The notes beneath the pieces are model-generated. The model did not search any database. It saw only the letters and a list, made by a program, of their open reading frames with translations, and was not told where the DNA came from. The position numbers were made by a program, and so were the translations under genes. This document shows positions 36,471 to 49,854 of a stretch of DNA of 64,000 bases, in pieces (the first letter of the stretch is position 1; each line of letters opens with the position of its first letter). Source of the DNA: Centrapalus pauciflorus (taxonomy: Eukaryota > Streptophyta > Magnoliopsida > Asterales > Asteraceae); assembly GCA_020465985.1 (NCBI GenBank), contig JAANYP010002816.1, forward strand, positions 144,126 to 208,125, given 5' to 3'.

Positions 36471-38531
36471 TGAATCTATCAATGTCACCTTTGAAGAGTC
36501 TAGGAGTGCCTCCACTAAAGCTGTTCCTGAATCAGTTTCAGGAGAGTTCAGCTTTGATGTTCTTATGCATTCCATCAATGAAGAAAAGGACTCAGAAGCT
36601 TCAACTACATCCGGAGTGGAACCTGCTAATCATGATGGGCATGATGATGACTATGTTGATACACCCTATGTGAATAAATGTACTGACGTAATTACAACTT
36701 CATGTCCTGAACCAATCAATGCTAATTTTCCTGGGTCGTGTGCTGATATGTTCAACAATGGAGAGTCATGCTCAACAAGTGAACAGGCTCAAGATATCAG
36801 TGTGTCTGAAAATCCTGAGAGGTGCTCAACAGGACATGTTGAAGATACAGATAACTCAGGAGAATCCCCATTGAAGCAAGATCCTAAGTTGATCAGGTGT
36901 CACCTAAATGATCAAATAATTGGTGACATCAACAAATGGGTGCAAACAAGATGGGACAGCTTAGGAAACTTTTGTATGTTTTCTAGCTTTGTGTCCCTAA
37001 TGGAGCCTAAGAAAGTGGATGAAGCACTTAAAGATGCTAATTGGATCACTGCCATGCAAGAAGAAGTAAATCAGTTTGAGAGAAACAAAGTATGGTAGCT
37101 TGTCCCTGCTCCTAAAGGAAAAACAATAATTGGCACCAAATGGGTTTTCAGGAACAAGATTGATGAGCAAGGTCATGTCATTAGAAATAAGGCAAGACTA
37201 GTTGCTCAAGGCTACAGTCAGGAGGAAGGCATTGACTATGATGAAACATTTGCTCCTGTGGCCAGGTTAGAGGCAATTCGTTTGTTTCTAGCCTACGCTG
37301 CTCATAAGAGCATCAAGGTATTTCAAATGGATGTGAAGAGTGCATTTTTGAATGGCAAGCTGCAAGAAGAAGTTTATGTCAAGCATCCTCCAGGTTTTGA
37401 AAATGAACATCATCCAGGTTTTGTCTATAAGATGGACAAAGCCCTCTATGGTCTAAAACAAGCCCCTAGAGCCTGGTATGACACTCTAACTGATTTCCTT
37501 ATGAGCAATGGTTATTCCTGAGGTAAAGTGGATACCACACTGTTCATAAAGAAGGTGAAGTCTGATATTATGCTTGTTCAAATTTATGAGGATGGCATAA
37601 TAGTTGGTTCTACTAATGAGCAGTTATTCAAGAATTTTTAACTGCTCATGAAATCAAAATATGTAATGAGTATGATGGGAGAACATACTTTCTTTTTAGG
37701 ATTACAGGTATAACAAACCTCAAATGGAATTTTCATAAATCAAAGAAAGTACACTTTAGATCTTTTAAAAAATTTTAAATTTGATCAAAATTCTCCTATC
37801 AAAACCCCAATAACAACCAATGTAAAGTTGGATGCAGATGCCAGTGGCAAAGCTATTTCAGTAACAACTTACAGAGGCATGAATGGGAGCTTGCTATACT
37901 TAACTATGAGTATACCAGATATTATGTTTGCTACCTGTTTATGTGTTAGGTTTGAAGCTGATCCTAAAGAATCACATCTAACTGCTGTAAAAAGAATCTT
38001 CAGATTCCTTAAGGGTACACCAAGTTTGGGTCTTTGGTATCCCAAAGACTCAAGTCTGGAGCTAACAGGTTATTCAAATTCTGATTTTGCAGGCTGCAGG
38101 CTAGATAGAAATTGCACAATAGGTGGGTGTCAACTCCTTGGTGGTAAGTTGATAAGTTGGTGTAGCAAGAAGCAGAACTTAGTTTCTACTTCTACTGCTG
38201 AAGCTGAGTATATAGCTGCTGGAAGCTGCTATGGGCAGATTCTATGGATGCAGCATTAGCTTGAAGACTATGGACTTGTATATCGGGAAACTCCTATTCT
38301 GTGTGATAATACAAGTGCTACAGCTATCTCCAACAATCCAGTATTTCATTCCCGAACAAAGCATATAGAGGTCAGACATCACTTCATCAGGGATCACATC
38401 TAGAAAGGTAATGTGGAGGTAAGTTTTATTTCCACAGATGAACAGCTTGCAGACATTTTCACCAAACCACTTGGTGAAAAAAGGTTGAATTATATTGTAA
38501 GCAAGTTGGGCATGTTAATTAAAAGTGACTA
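36471..38531 (+). pseudogene. Reverse transcriptase and RNase H of element C
   Basis: An acidic linker (36480-36890) leads into RT: WVFRNKIDEQG region, FAPVARLEAIRLF (37250), MDVKSAFLNGK, ALYGLKQAPRAWY. The polymerase box reads YEDG at 37585-37596, so the second catalytic Asp is lost. RNase H motifs are LISWCSKKQN, STAEAEYIAAGS, SRTKHIEVRHHFIRDH and DIFTKPLGE. Several stops (for example near 37095, 37519, 37638 and 38257) break the frame. Confidence 0.9.
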
Positions 38532-39256
38532 AGTGTCCTAAATGTTCTAAGTTATTATGTGCTTCACACTGCTCAAGTTTCTCAGAACAGCTTACGCAGA
38601 ACATGCTATGCATGTTCTACCCTCAGCCAATTTCTGAAAACTTGAACAGCTTCAGCATATAACAGGTTTGACAACATCAATGTTCATCTCAAACCTGGTC
38701 TGTTGATCAAATCTCCAACCTGCTCACTCTCTCAATCTGTCATACAAGACATTGTCTTGTAACCTGGTCAGCTATTGAACACAACCTGTTCTTTCATAGC
38801 CGATCAGGTTGAATGAACAGATTGAAGAGTGAACAGCGTGTGATGACACTGCTCATCACAGGTTTGACCAACAGCTTAGACCATCAGTTTTAATTACCTT
38901 TCTTCACAATTAAGTTACTTAATTTCTATATTTATTTAACTTAATTACTGCGGATAATGTGTGTTAACGTGTGTTAGTGACTAAAAAGGGCTCGAGTGGT
39001 TTGACAACCGTTCTGACATGGACAACCGTTCTGACATGGACAACCGTTCTGACATGGACAACCGTTCCGTTTTCCGTTAAAGAACTTTTCAAATCAACTG
39101 CCCAACCCAAACGTTTCACTCTCATATCCACTCAAATTCAAATACTATAAATACCCCTCTACTGTTTCATCTTCGTCTTCCTTACTGCTTCCATAACTTC
39201 CAAAGAACCCTAAAATCGACTAAGTGTCTTGTGCTCATATCCATACTACTTTCACA
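38532..39256 (+). promoter_or_regulatory. Pol to env-like spacer of element C with promoter-like module
   Basis: Two parts are visible. From 38540 to 38890 the sequence is rich in GAACAG/CTGTTC and AACAGGTT words also found in this element's LTR. From 39003 come three perfect copies of the 18-mer GACAACCGTTCTGACATG (39003-39056) and a partial fourth (39057-39070). Each holds AACCGTT/AACGGTT, a MYB-type core. A TATA box, TATAAATA, lies at 39146-39153, 104 bp before the ATG at 39257, with a CT-rich leader between. This looks like a complete small promoter for the env-like ORF. Confidence 0.6.
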
Positions 39257-42103
39257 ATGGCTTACAGATTCAACCCCTTTCTACCGGTATTTGTTGGTGC
39301 AGATGTTCAGAAACACTCGTCTGTCACCACGATGCTAACACTGAAACACACAAACTACATAGCCAACCTAACCATTCACAAAAACTATGTGGGGAAAGGT
39401 TATGAAGATATGGTGGAGTTTCTAGAGGTTCACCCTCTGAATTACGCAATGACTGCAACTCCTGGTGTCCTGTACCAGGAGATGGTATATGAATTTTGGT
39501 ACACCTGTGCCTACGACCCAACAACCAAATACATAACGGAAACCATTCTCAATGGGACTCAGACCATTGAGATCAATGCTGGTCTAATCAGGGAAGTTCT
39601 TCATCTCCCTGTGGCTGAAACTTATGATCAGCCGCAGCCTGAAAATGATCAAATGGGAAATCTGCTACGTTTTTGTGGTGTAGCAGAACCCAAGATTGGA
39701 GCCACCCTGTTCAGAAAGGATCTCTCACCTACTTACAGCTTTCTATTTGCCTCTGTGGTGATGTGCTTCAGCAGCAAAGTTGGTTCTTTTGACCAGCATT
39801 GCCGTGATGAGATTCCAATAGTCCTACAGCTCGTAGACGGGACTAACATGAACCTGGCTAGGTGGATTTTCATGAATTTGAGGAACCTGGTGTAGCAGGA
39901 AACACGTCCAGCTGTTATTCGATATCCAAGGTTTCTGAGCCTCATCTTCAAGCATGTCTGTGGTGAGCATCTTTATAACTCTCAGCCTATGTTACGTACT
40001 GCTGCTTTCCCAGTGATTGGGAATAGAGTTTTCTACACTCCTGTACTTCCAAATGAGCCTCCTCTATCTACTCCAATGAGGAGGTTGCTTGGTATGGTGG
40101 AAGAACCCTCTACTGTGAGGGTGGATCCAGTGATTGCTCCCCGAGGAAATCCAAATCTAGGACCAAATTTGTTAAAAGGGTCCTGGAAACGACGGAAGCT
40201 GAGCCTGTCCACAAGAAGGCAAATACAACCAAGTCCATGTCTGCCCCATCAGCCTCTGTAGCTGAGAGGGAGCAGGCTTCTCACCCTGGTTCATCTGTTG
40301 AACCTGAAGCCTTTGTGGCTGGTGCCTCTGTGGCACCTGAGACTATGGAACAGGCCAACCCATATGTTTCTGACCCAGTCTCACCACCAGTCCAAACAGA
40401 ACCCCTTATCACCTCTCCGCAACATCCATCCTCCACTTCATCTCTCAGACTCTACAGACGCAAAACTTTAGCAAAAAATAAACCAACAGACCCATCTTTC
40501 CCCTCTGACCCCTCTCAACAGGAGTCAGTTGAAAAATAAGCAACCCATGCTGCTTCTCCTGTTTTGGGAGAAGGTTCAGCACATTTGGAGCAGGCTTCAC
40601 TCCAACAAGAGTCTACCCTGAGTCAGCCTAGGCCCTCTGGTTCCTCCCAACAGGATCCAATTGTACATATGGAGACTACCACAACAACTATTCCAGCCTC
40701 CCAACAGGCTAAGAATATTGAAAGACAGGAGTTCACCCCACTCCACACTGAGTCCACACAGTCTCCAACCCATACTTCTCCTACACAACCTGAGTCTGCA
40801 CGAGGTGCTAAACCTGCTGGATTAGACCATCCAGTAGATCATCCTCAAACTTCTGTTCCTCATGATCCAGCTATTGTACACCCAACAGCTGCTGAAGGAC
40901 CAACATCCCAAGCTGATGAACCACAGGGTCCAGACCATCCCTCTAGTGAGGTTGCACCTCAAATGCACATTCCATCAGCAGGTTTCACCACTGCTGATGT
41001 TGAAACGCACATCCCATCTCCCAAAGATGAGGCACCTCTAAACCAGGGTGTTGTTGAGGGAACCACCCCAGGCCTTGATGAAGGTGCTGTAACACAAGCA
41101 ACATCTGAAAGGCTACCATCTTCTACCCCTTCTCCTGATGAAGCAGCTACAACCATTGCTGAGGGACCCATTGACCCTTCCAAGCTGGGTCATATTACTT
41201 TTGCCCAGGCTATGGAACCTTCTGTCGAAAGTCACCCTTCTTTCTCCATCACATACTCAAACACCTGCCTCATTCTCATCTCATTCATCACCCTCTACAT
41301 AATCCAAACAGTCCACCCATACTCCCCCATCCCCCAAAGATCTTCCTTTGAAGGATCAGCTTTTTTTGCTGACCAACAAAGTTGGCTCTTTGGAAAATTC
41401 CATGACTTCCCTACCCTCCATAATCTCAGACTCTGTGTCTGCATAGCTCCAGGGATTCTTTGATCTGTTCAAGAATTCCTTTCCAACCACTCCTCAAATT
41501 GACCAGTCCTCACAACTGCTTGCACTCACTGCACAACTGCAACACATCTCCACTACCCTCTCCTCTATCCTCTCACATCAACAGGACTCTGTGCCCTCCA
41601 TGACATCCATATCCCAACAGCTGTCAACTCTCCTTACCACTTGCACTACTACCCTTCCTACTACACTGGCCATCTTAAACTCTCTAATTGTCTCTTTATC
41701 AAATTCTGTGTCAGCAAACCTTGATGATGTGCAAGACTCTCTAGAATTACATCTTGCACAGCTTCAAAGTTTGCTGTTAACAACTTCTGACAGAGAAAAT
41801 CTAGTCAAGCTGTCCTCAATTGCTGATTCTCAATCCTCTTCTCTTTAGATCTGCCTTACCCAGCTTGCAAAGGTTAAGGACAATCTGGCTTTCTTAGTGC
41901 ATAGCCTGGTTGGCCCAAAGTCTGCTGCCAAAACTGCTGCTAAGCCTGCTGAATTTGTTTCTTCAGGCAGACCAGTTGTTGAAGGTTCTAGTGCATCTCC
42001 TTCAAAGGGGGAGAAATTGTATGCCTCAAAGACTAAGTCTAAGGGGGGAGAAAACCACTTATCCTTCTAAGGAGAAATCAGCATCTGTTGGTCAAGCAGC
42101 AGG
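39257..42103 (+). pseudogene. Env-like ORF of element C, 5' part
   Basis: It starts MAYRF at the ATG 39257. The N-terminal domain (about 210 residues) is distantly similar in layout to that of A/B: the FLEVHPLNYAM, FWYTCA and EVLHLP segments line up with ESRISYAL, VRQFYEHL and QVLQLG. Lesions include TAG at 39893-39895, a frameshift near 40170, TAA near 40537, a frameshift near 41220 and TAG near 41846. The middle is rich in Pro, Ser, Thr and Gln; 41460-41850 encodes Leu/Ser repeats that may be helical. Element D interrupts it at 42103/42104; it continues at 49855. Confidence 0.78.
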
Positions 42104-44092
42104 TGTAACATCCTCGAATTCAATTACTGTAATTTGGATCTATTTAGGCGGATAATTTGTAATTAAGTTAAATTATGAGCAACTATTATGTATTTGGGAT
42201 ATTTAGAAAGTTTGTTGTTAATTTAAGAAAATTTGAACTCTGAATTATTATTATGGAGTATTAAGATTATAAAAGTTAGTGATGATAAATTTAAGAATAA
42301 ATCAGTATTTTATGGAACCGGTTAAGTTGAGGGGTAAAATGTGCAAAATGATGAAAATGGGAATAAAAATGATAAAAACTCTCATTTTCCATAAGTCACT
42401 CACTCTACACAACTTTCTCTCTCTAGATTCTCTCTACATCTCTCTAAGATATCTCACAAACCGACCGGCCGATAATCGAGATTTATACGTCATCGGAAAG
42501 ATCTCGAGGAGTACAACAACAATCTACGGTTGGATTTTCGATTCCGTACGAATTGAGGTAAGAATCGACCCTTTTAAGTTTGTTTATTTCGGTTTTGAAG
42601 AACTTAGATTCGAATATGCAATTTTTACGTGATTTGGAGCTAGTTTTGCTTCAAATCTTGCAAGAATGTGATAGTATATGTGTAATAGAATCAAACCTAG
42701 GTATAATACTTGATATATTCATGATTTTAGGCTTTGAAATGAAGGATTTAAGTCGTAAAGATGAACAAACTCGAAAATACCAAGAACACAGTCGAAATGC
42801 AAGAACAAACTCGATTTTTGTACTAAATTCGAGCATGAATTCGAGTTTGACACCCTAGATTCGAATCTAAGGCCCTAGATTCGAATATGGTTCGAATCTA
42901 TCATTAGGATTTCGAGTTTAGTCAATAAATTCGAAGGAAATTCGAATTTAACCCCCGAAATTCGAATTTGATGCCTAAAATCGAAAACCCACTCTCTAAA
43001 CTCGAATATTTTGAATGAAACACATAAAATACCTAGAGTTATTCAAAGGACAAGGTGTGAACTTGAAATGGGTTCAAACTTAGTTGTGGTTCGAATTTGG
43101 ATATGGATCCGAAATGGGGGAAAAATATTGCAAAACTTACAAAACTTGGTCTTATGAATTTAAACGGTTTTTGACTCGTGATATTGTTGTAATTAATATA
43201 ACAGGTCCCTTGTGGTGTTGTTTAACCCACAGTGGGGTACTTGGTGGATCCGGTTGAAAGCCCGTGGAGAAATAATATTGGTTAACATTTAATTACGCAC
43301 CCACTGTGAGTACATATGATTTCGCATGTTTATATCTGCTTTATGATTGCTATTGCCTGCTGAGACATGTTGCTTCATTTTTCGTTTGGAATTCTACTCA
43401 CTTGCGTAGATTTAGATGCACATTCTTATTTGATGCATGTCCGTTCGTTTGTTGTGCATCTAACGATGGACCGGTGGGTCGCATCTGTTACTCTGATGTT
43501 ACTGCTCTATATGACGCTGGAGATGATCCCTCCAGGTCCGGTAGGCAGTATGTCATCCCCGATGTTATGTCTGTCTCAGATGGTATGTTTTAAATGCCGA
43601 GCTTTGGGCTCGTAGGAGCGACGGCTCATGTGTGTCGTACTTTGTGTACGTGGAGAGTGCACGACGTGTGTCGTCGGTGCTACTCTTGTGGGCATCATAA
43701 GGATTTATAAAATGTGTAAATCTGTGTATTCACTAAGCATTCGCTTACCCCTCAGTTGTCTTTATTTTTACAGGAAAGGGTAAATCAACTGCCGGACCTT
43801 CTAGTTAGGTCATTTGGGAAGATTTGGAAGACTTGGTACTATTTAATCGGTAATTATGTTATGAGACAATGTTGTAATATATTCTTGATGTTTGTAATAA
43901 TTGTAATGGGTGTGTAGACTTAGACTTGGTACCTTATAGCACTGTAGGGTGTTTGACACTATTGCACTACTTTATTTATGTATTTTAATGCTTCCGCACT
44001 TAAATTAGGTTATCAGATCATTATGTTATTTGTGTTTGATGATTAATCCTGGGTGTTATGTAAATGGTGGTTGTTGTGGCAAGGGTGTCACA
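42104..44092 (+). repeat. 5' LTR of element D (1989 bp)
   Basis: It carries a CT-rich leader (42390-42450), a GAGGTAAGAATC segment (42554), an array of about 15 TTCGAATCTG-like words (42600-43010) and a conserved block ACCCACAGTGGGGTACTTGG near 43229. It is related to the solo LTR at 7025-8930. Confidence 0.95.
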
Positions 44093-44097
44093 CGAGA

Positions 44098-44110
44098 TGG
44101 TATCAGAGCA
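44098..44110 (+). promoter_or_regulatory. Primer binding site of element D
   Basis: TGGTATCAGAGCA, five bases after the LTR, matches the initiator-Met tRNA end. Confidence 0.9.
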
Positions 44111-44308
44111 GTTGTTTGAGATTCAAGTGTCCGTGAGGTCTTGATCTCAAACATTAGGTATTGATATGTAGTGGTTTAAGTAATGATCTGAACTAAGATA
44201 GGTTACGATCTAGTAATTATAGGGATTGACTATCATACGGGACAAATGGATGGTATCTTTAAATTTATGACATGTTGCTAAACAAATTATATGTTTATAT
44301 TACAGAAC

Positions 44309-45091
44309 ATGTCTGGAGGAGGAATGACACCTGAAGAAACAAGAGAAATGATGCTAGCCATGATGGCTGAGCAGAATCGAATGATTCAAAATCAGTTTCG
44401 GGCGCGAGATGAGGCCAAAGCCAAAAGAAAAGAAGACAAGAGAAAAGAAAAGAGGGAATATGAAAGGGATTATGTTGTGGTAGACATAAACCTTAGGAAT
44501 GAAGCGAAGCGCAAAGACAAGGGCAAGGAAAAGATTGATTATGAAACTGGGATTGATGAGAATTACAAGAATTATGTAATTAGATCATTCAAGGACTGGC
44601 AACCACCCACATTCTCTGGATCTCTGAGAATTGAGGAAGCAGAAATGTGGATTACAATTATGGAACAAATCTTTAGGGAGATGAATTGTAAGGATGAGTA
44701 TAAGGTATTTTTAGCTAAGGATCAATTGATTGGACAAGCTATGGAATGGTGGGACCGTTGGGAAAAAGAATTGGGATCCAAGTTGATTGCTTCCTTTAGT
44801 TGGTAACAATTCAAGTTATTGTTTAGTAGGCAATATGGTGAGCCTGATATCGTACCATATGTTAATCATGAAGAAAGAGCTATTGGAAAGATTGTAAAGT
44901 CTGGAGAAGATGAACTAAATGGACTATACTTGAGGTCAAGAACAAATAAACGTGATAGAAGTAAGAGATGTTGCCATTGTAATCAATTTGGACATAAGGC
45001 TAACAAATGTCCAATGAAGGCCGATGCTTGTTATAATTGTGGAAAAGTGGGCCATTTTAGCAGAAATTGCAAATTTCGACCAAAGAATTAG
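44309..45091 (+). pseudogene. Gag of element D (one internal stop)
   Basis: The start is the ATG at 44309 (MSGGGMTPEE), just after TTACAGAAC. A charged Lys/Arg/Glu helix is followed by the Ty3 capsid start (FKDWQPPTFSGS, near 44592; AMEWWDRW near 44741). A TAA at about 44804-44806 interrupts the frame, which then continues to two tandem CCHC knuckles (CCHCNQFGHKANKC and CYNCGKVGHFSRNC, 44970-45072) and stops at 45091. The segment between capsid and knuckles is shorter than usual, so an internal deletion is likely. Confidence 0.85.
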
Positions 45092-47860
45092 CATGTAATG
45101 ATATTACATGATGAAACTATGAATGAAAAGTTCAACAAAGAGATGATATCTCTAAGATTGTGGTTATAACTTTTGGACGTTAATCCATAGAGTTAGAAGT
45201 GTACTTTAAAGATTCCATATGTAATATTTCATCGAAGTTCTATGATGCTGAAGTTAACATGAAATCGAGTGATATAAAGTTTTATTACTAATATAAGTAT
45301 AATCATCTTTGTGAATGAGAATATTCGAGTATATAAATAGGCAGTAGACGAATAGCCAAGATGGACTTGGAAGCTTTGAATTGGAAGAGATGTTATAGAT
45401 TTCTTAGAAATTTATGAATGAGTTGAGAAGTTGTAATAAAGTCTAAGTTTGACCATGATGGGTTAAAGAATTGGAACTAATCATATTAGTATCGTATGTG
45501 ATATGTTTGAAGGATGGATCACAACTTGTAGTGTTTATCATAAAACAAAATAGCATCAACTTGTATTAAAAGAAAACGGTAAGGTACATTGTATTGAATA
45601 TTTTAAGCTTACAAAGGTTGTGGCTGAGAACACATGACACAAACTGTTCATGAGAATTTGATGTAGTTGGAGTCAAAGAGGCTATTTCAATATTTGAAAT
45701 ATGTAAATTTTATAACAGGATGGAAAGTAATTCAAGCATTTCTGAGAAAGCGAACAAAGGTATGAGAATACGTGACTTGTGTTAATATTGAATGGGATTT
45801 GGAATATGCAATGCGAAGTATAAATTAAGAAATATATGTGAATTATAATTGATCGGAAGAGGGATATAATATTTAATGAAATGGAAATTTGATTAAACAA
45901 TAAAAAGTTTAAAGAGACTTTGGACACTAGGGAAATTGCTTATACAGCAAAGAAAAGTCTAGTACTACGATTCGGAATCTAAGGATGATTCGGAGGTGAT
46001 CATGAGTTCTGTTTGATTTTGGGTGTCGATCAATTATTTGTATCTACTGCTTTTGTTCAACAAGTGTAAATACCTTGATCTAAGTTGTCTATTGTGATTG
46101 ATGTTGAAATTGCTAAGTAACACATTAGTTAGCGTAGATCATGTGTATCATGATTGTACTTTAGTGATTGAGGAGGTAGTACTCAATCCTGACTTGATTT
46201 CAATAGAGATCGGTGATTTGATACGATAATTAGAAAGAACTTACTAAATATATGTGACAAGACGCATGTAGTTTGCAATGAAGGAATAATAAAGATAACT
46301 ACGCCGAAAGGAGGCGAGAGAATTGTATATATGAGTATTGGAGAAGTGGGGATCAATGTCTAAAGTTGATTGTTAGGTCCCGAAAGCTGATTGCTTAGGG
46401 CTGTGAGTTATGTTTGGTATATGTTATTGATACCAAGACTTGTCTGGTGTGCCGCTTGAATGACAAGTGAAATTTTGTGTTGACTTGATCCCTAGAGCTC
46501 CTTCAATAGCTTGTTGTTCGTATCGGTATGCATCTACTGAAAGGTAAAGAGATGATGAAACAACTTTAGGAGTTATCAGATAAGGGCTTCGTTAGATTGA
46601 GTTCTTTGCCATGGGGAGCCTGATATTGTTTATAAAACAGAGGATGTCATAATGAGAATGTGTATAGATTAACATGATTTGAACAAATTGACTATAACAA
46701 GTAATTATTCGCTGCCAGGAATTGATGATTATTGATCAGTTGCATGGGGTTGGTTATTATTCAAAGATTGATTTATGTTCAGGATATCACTAGTTGAACG
46801 ATTTGTAAGGAGAAAATACTGAAAATGGATTTCAGGGATAGTTACGAGTATTTTGTTATGCCATTTGGGATAGCCAACACCCCAACTATTTCATGGACAT
46901 TATGAATAAAGATTTGTATATCAATGTTGGGGGAAAATCTGTAATCGTAATTATCGATGATATGTTGGTATAAGTTTATAGTTGAATATGTCAAATCATG
47001 AGTTATGATTATAATAGATTATATTTTGGGATATGTGATTTCTGGAAGTGGATCTCGGAGGATTCTGCTAAAAAGGGGAGTGATTGAGAATTTGAAAGTT
47101 GTCTCGCAGTATTGCAAGAATTAAGAAGTTTTCTACGATTGGTAGATTGTAGAAAACTTGATTAATTCGGTATATTATATATACGGACTCAAGAAGGTTA
47201 TTGCTAGAAAGAATTGCACAAGATGTGCATGAGTAAGGTTAATATTATTTCCATGGTATTCTAGAATTGATTATATCTTATTAGAGGAGTTGTTTCATGT
47301 TCAACTTTTGGTTCGCTTTACAAGTAGGATTATGCACTCATATAGCTATGAGTACAGCTTACTGACCTCGACAAATGGTCAAAATGAATGAACTATTTTC
47401 ATATTTGAATACATGATGATATCATGTATTTTGGATTTAAGTATCAACAAAAAAAAAGGAACAAGTTAGCACAATGGTGTATTGGTTCATTGAGAATAAC
47501 TGAAAAGTTAGGACTCTGTTATCTCATTTGGAATTATTTAAGGAAATGTCGAAATAGCACTTGGTGTTTTATTGGAAAAGCTTTATGTAATCTTCACAAC
47601 TGGTAACGAAGATTAGACTAATTATATTGAACTAGAAATCATGAAGGGTTAGTATATTTTGAAAAATCGGAATATATTATGAATATTGTGGTAATGAAGA
47701 ATAAGAAACAAAGAGATTGAAATGGTGCTGGTACATTGGGAGCATCATAAGGGAGCCAAACATACATGGGAGACGAAAGTTGATATGTTAAGGAAATATC
47801 CACAGCTGTTTGAAGTCAAATAACTTCGAGGACGAAGTTAGAGCGTGGTGGAGCCCATGT
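45092..47860 (+). pseudogene. Decayed pol of element D
   Basis: Few stretches can be recognised: an RT start (KEMMKQL, KGFVRLSSLPWG, 46540-46620), MRMCID plus HDLNKLT (46650-46700), SYEYFVMPFG (46845-46870), and an open chromodomain end (47710-47823) with EMVLVHWEHHKG and HTWE. Protease, RNase H and most of integrase are unrecognisable. Compared with a normal Ty3 pol of about 4 kb this region is short and riddled with stops and deletions. Confidence 0.75.
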
Positions 47861-49849
47861 TGTAACATCCTCGAATTCAATTACTGTAATTTGGATCTAT
47901 TTAGGCGTATAATTTGTAATTAAGTTAAATTATGAGCAACTATTATGTATTTGGGATATTTAGAAATTTTGTTGTTAATTTAAGAAAATTTGAACTCTGA
48001 ATTATTATTATGGAGTATTAAGATTATAAAAGTTAGTAATGATAAATTTAAGAATAAATCAGTATTTTATGGAACCGGTTAAGTTGAGGGGTAAAATGTG
48101 CAAAATGGTGAAAATGGGAATAAAAAGGATAAAAACTCTCATTTTCCATAAGTCACTCTCTCTCTACAACTTTCTCTCTCTAGATTCTCTCTACATCTCT
48201 CTAAGATATCTCACAAACCGACCGACCGATTATCGAGATTTATACGTCATCGGAAAGATCTCGAGGAGTACAACAACAATCTACGGTTGGATTTTCGATT
48301 CCGTACGAATTGAGGTAAGAATCGACCCTTTTAAGTTTGTTTATTTCGGTTTTGAAGAACTTAGATTCGAATCTGCCATTTTTACGTGATTTGGAGCTAG
48401 TTTTGCTTCAAATCTTGCAAGAATGTGATAGTATATGTGTAATAGAATCAAACCTAGGTATAATACTTGATATATTCATGATTTTAGGCTTTGAAATGAA
48501 GGATTTAAGTTGTAAATATGAACAAACTCGAAAATACCAAGAACACAGTCGAAATGAAAGAACAAACTCGATTTTTGTACTAAATTCGAGCATGAATTCG
48601 AGTTTGACACCCTAGATTCGAATCTAAGGCCCTAGATTCGAATATGGTTCGAATCTATCATTAGGATTTCGAGTTTAGTCATTAACTTCGAAGGAAATTC
48701 GAATTTAACCCCCGAAATTCGAATTTGATGCCTAAAATGGAAAACCCACTCTCTAAACTCGAATATGTTGAATGAAACACATAAAATACCTAGAGTTATT
48801 CAAAGGACAAGGTGTGAACTTGAAATGGGTTCAAACTTAGTTGTGGTTCGAATTTGGATATGGATCCGAAATGGGGGAAAAATATTGCAAAACTTACAAA
48901 ACTTGGTCTTATTAATTTAAACGGTTTTTGACTCGTGATATTGTTGTAATTAATATAACAGGTCCCTTGTGGTGTTGTTTAACCCACAGTGGGGTACTTG
49001 GTGGATCCGGTTGAAAACCCGCGGAGAAATAATATTGGTTAACATTTAATTACGCACCCACTGTGAGTACATATGATTTCGCATGTTTATATCTGCTTTA
49101 TGATTGCTATTGCCTGCTGAGACATGTTGCTTCATTTTTCGTTTGGAATTCTACTCACTTGCGTAGATTTAGATGCACATTCTTATTTGATGCATGTCCG
49201 TTCGTTTGTTGTGCATCTAACGATGGACCGGTGGGTCGCATCTGTTACTCTGATGTTACTCCTCTATATGACGCTGGAGATGATCCCTCCAGGTCCGATA
49301 GGCAGTATGTCATCCCCGATGTTATGTCTGTCTCAGATGGTATGTTTTAAATGCCGAGCTTTGGGCTCGTAGGAGCGACGGCTCATGTGTGTCGTACTTT
49401 GTGTACGTGGAGAGTGCACGACGTGTGTCGTCGGTGCTACTCTTGTGGGCATCATAAGGATTTATAAAATGTGTAAATCTGTGTATTCACTAAGCATTCG
49501 CTTACCCCTCAGTTGTCTTTATTTTTACAGGAAAGGGTAAATCAACTGCCGGACTTTCTAGTTAGGTCATTTGGGAAGATTTGGAAGACTTGGTACTATT
49601 TAATCGGTAATTATGTTATGAGACAATGTTGTAATATATTCTGGATGTTTGTAATAATTGTAATGGGTGTGTAGACTTAGACTTGGTACCTTATAGCACT
49701 GTAGGGTGTTTGACACTATTGCACTACTTTATTTATGTATTTTAATGCTTCTGCACTTAAATTAGGTTATCAGATCATTATGTTATTTGTGTTTGATGAT
49801 TAATCCTGGGTGTTATGTAAATGGTGGTTGTTGTGGCAAGGGTGTCACA
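47861..49849 (+). repeat. 3' LTR of element D (1989 bp)
   Basis: Same length as the 5' LTR. It is preceded by the purine-rich GAGCGTGGTGGAGCCC and followed by the target repeat GTAGG, after which the env-like frame of element C resumes. Confidence 0.95.
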
Positions 49850-49854
49850 GTAGG

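Larger units (their letters stand above)
42104..49849 (+). mobile_element. Ty3 element D (Tekay type), nested in element C
   Basis: Two LTRs of 1989 bp each (42104-44092 and 47861-49849) start TGTAACATCC and end GTGTCACA. The flanks GCAGG (42099-42103) and GTAGG (49850-49854) are a target duplication with one C/T change. PBS at 44098-44110. Gag is recognisable at 44309-45091, RT remnants at 46487-46930, and the chromodomain end at 47710-47823. The internal region is only 3.8 kb and badly decayed while the LTRs differ at only about 27 positions (about 1.4%, counted by eye). Confidence 0.93.

Noticed and set aside
41230..41320. A hydrophobic, membrane-like segment in the env-like ORF of element C
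   Set aside because: It exists only in a shifted frame of a Ser/Pro-rich stretch. The frame that matches the rest of the protein is not hydrophobic here.
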